The translations under genes were made by a program, and so were the position numbers. A stretch of 6,992 nucleotides of DNA. Origin: an uncultured Eubacterium sp. GTDB taxonomy: Bacteria > Bacillota > Clostridia > Lachnospirales > Lachnospiraceae. Shown here in pieces: positions 6,511 to 6,992 of the stretch. The notes under the pieces were generated by a model that did not search any database, was not told where the DNA came from, and was given only the letters and a program-made list of their open reading frames with translations. Numbering within the stretch: position 1 is the stretch's first letter; the number at the start of each line of letters is the position of its first letter. The stretch covers positions 1 through 6,992 of the forward strand of contig CAJUHV010000112.1 of the NCBI GenBank assembly GCA_910586445.1, read 5' to 3'.

Positions 6511-6633
6511 TTATTTATACTGCTTTATTATAATATCAACTGCTTTATTGTATTCATCTATAGTAATTTTATTTTTTTCAAGTAATCTTTTAAAAACAAA
6601 TAACAAATCTTCTTTTATAATATCAGCCTCCAT
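6511..6633 (-). CDS. Small 40-residue SHOCT-like protein
   Basis: The minus strand from the ATG at 6633-6631 to the TAA at 6513-6511 encodes 40 residues. The core FKRLLEKNKITIDEYNKAVDIIIKQYK (residues 14-40) has the short-helix, turn, 'I(T)xxEY/F', second-helix pattern of SHOCT-type tails, which are small oligomerisation or interaction modules. Similar small proteins occur beside recombinase genes in Firmicutes mobile elements, but that is recollection rather than a search. In favour of a real gene are its position just before a terminator, its same-strand placement behind the recombinase and its coherent amphipathic composition. Against it, no good ribosome binding site precedes the ATG (the upstream bases are A/T-rich), and the GGAGG lies inside the first codons. 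An alternative later start is not obvious. Confidence 0.6.
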   Translation of the reverse strand: MEADIIKEDLLFVFKRLLEKNKITIDEYNKAVDIIIKQYK

Positions 6634-6795
6634 ATGTATGTTATTTTATTTTATGACACAAATAATGACGTGTTACTGTCATTTCTATTCTTTTGATTAT
6701 TAATTGCATTCACAATACAGCTACATTCACTAATATATTCTTTTTATAAACTATTTATAAACTTTCCAATTTTACGTTTCATCTGCTTTATATTT
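6634..6795. other. A+T-rich intergenic region with short repeats
   Basis: I see no gene in this 162-base gap between the unrecognised leftward gene and the small ORF. It contains an inverted repeat AATGAC (6664-6669) / GTCATT (6678-6683) with an 8-base centre and a weak ATTG...CAAT pair (6703-6716). It also has the tandem direct repeat TTTATAAACT (6743-6752 and 6754-6763). Any promoter for the small ORF must lie here, but none is clear. Confidence 0.4.
6743..6763. repeat. Two 10-base direct repeats spaced one helical turn
   Basis: TTTATAAACT occurs at 6743-6752 and again at 6754-6763, an 11-base period, so both copies face the same side of the helix. This could be a binding site for an element-encoded regulator or simply A+T-rich chance repetition. 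Confidence 0.4.
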
Positions 6796-6992
6796 TCAGC
6801 CTGCAATGCTGTACATTTCTTCCACGAGTGCTTTCACGTCATTTTCATATAATTTCGCTGCAATCTCATATAACTCAGGTACTTTGTTCATAACCCTGTC
6901 TATATAATCCAGTTTGCTTTTGCATTTTGGCTTATTATTTTCATTGTATGCACTGAATCTGTGCTGTAAACTGATATGATATTTATTTTCAA
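6796..6992 (-). CDS. C-terminal end of an unrecognised element gene (5' end beyond the window)
   Basis: On the minus strand one frame is open from the right edge to the TGA at 6798-6796, giving the last 64 residues of a protein. The visible part is lysine/tyrosine-rich and helical-looking: HRFSAYNENNKPKCKSKLD, then YIDRVMNKVPELYEIAAKL and KALVEEMYSIAG at the end. The other two minus-strand frames are broken by stops, and the pattern of hydrophobic residues suggests genuine amphipathic helices. I do not recognise the family. Its position two genes behind the recombinase and its leftward direction suggest that it belongs to the integrated element, where replication, regulation or mobilisation genes are usual. 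Confidence 0.55.
   Translation of the reverse strand, partial: ENKYHISLQHRFSAYNENNKPKCKSKLDYIDRVMNKVPELYEIAAKLYENDVKALVEEMYSIAG

Noticed and set aside
6485..6703. A 72-codon plus-strand ORF over the small minus-strand gene
   Set aside because: It reads through the terminator stem and the antisense of the SHOCT-like ORF, is low-complexity (I/F/Y/S-rich), and has no ribosome binding site.
6414..6992. The far end of the element inside this window
   Set aside because: I looked for the missing permease tail and for a second copy of the 4767-4780 core to the right of the recombinase and found neither, so the element must extend past the right edge.

Overview
The window looks like a piece of a low-to-mid GC Gram-positive (Clostridia) chromosome, most plausibly Lachnospiraceae. 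The evidence is strong AAGGAGG-type ribosome binding sites, a HelD protein of the Firmicutes type, a relic of an Rpn/PD-(D/E)XK 'transposase' of the kind common in gut Clostridia, and a large serine recombinase with a zinc ribbon. The genus cannot be fixed from sequence reading alone.

Layout, left to right. Positions 1-7 hold only the start of a divergent leftward gene with a good ribosome binding site. Positions 8-329 are a divergent intergenic region with a perfect 8-5-8 palindrome (60-80). helD (330-2492, +) is intact and encodes an RNA polymerase recycling ATPase. It is followed by a long hairpin (2523-2572) with no obvious T-tract. Positions 2605-3136 are a gene graveyard: the 3' end of a DUF2142 membrane-protein gene (minus strand) is fused head-to-head to a 5'-truncated, frameshifted Rpn-family nuclease gene (plus strand). 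Next come an ABC transporter ATPase (3321-4118, +) and its permease (4081-4815, +), which overlap by 38 bases and belong to the nitrate/sulfonate/taurine/pyrimidine-precursor (SsuBC/TauBC/ThiXZ-like) group. No substrate-binding protein is present.

The permease is cut short. From about 4780 its reading frame runs out of recognisable permease sequence and into the tail of a convergent large serine recombinase gene (4782-6413, minus). From there to the right edge the DNA is visibly more A+T-rich. The simplest reading is that 4780 onward is one end of an integrative element (ICE, IME or prophage-like) whose recombinase inserted it into the permease gene, removing the last membrane helix. Behind the recombinase lie its extended -10 promoter, a bidirectional terminator (6481-6507), a 40-codon SHOCT-like small ORF (6511-6633, minus), a 162-base A+T-rich gap with short repeats, and the C-terminal 64 codons of an unrecognised leftward gene that continues past the right edge.

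helD is a self-contained housekeeping gene. The ATPase and permease would have formed one importer with a binding protein not seen here, and the insertion probably inactivates it. The element genes all run leftward, toward the junction. No complete new defence or metabolic system is visible. The most informative points are the element-permease junction and the double-truncation scar.
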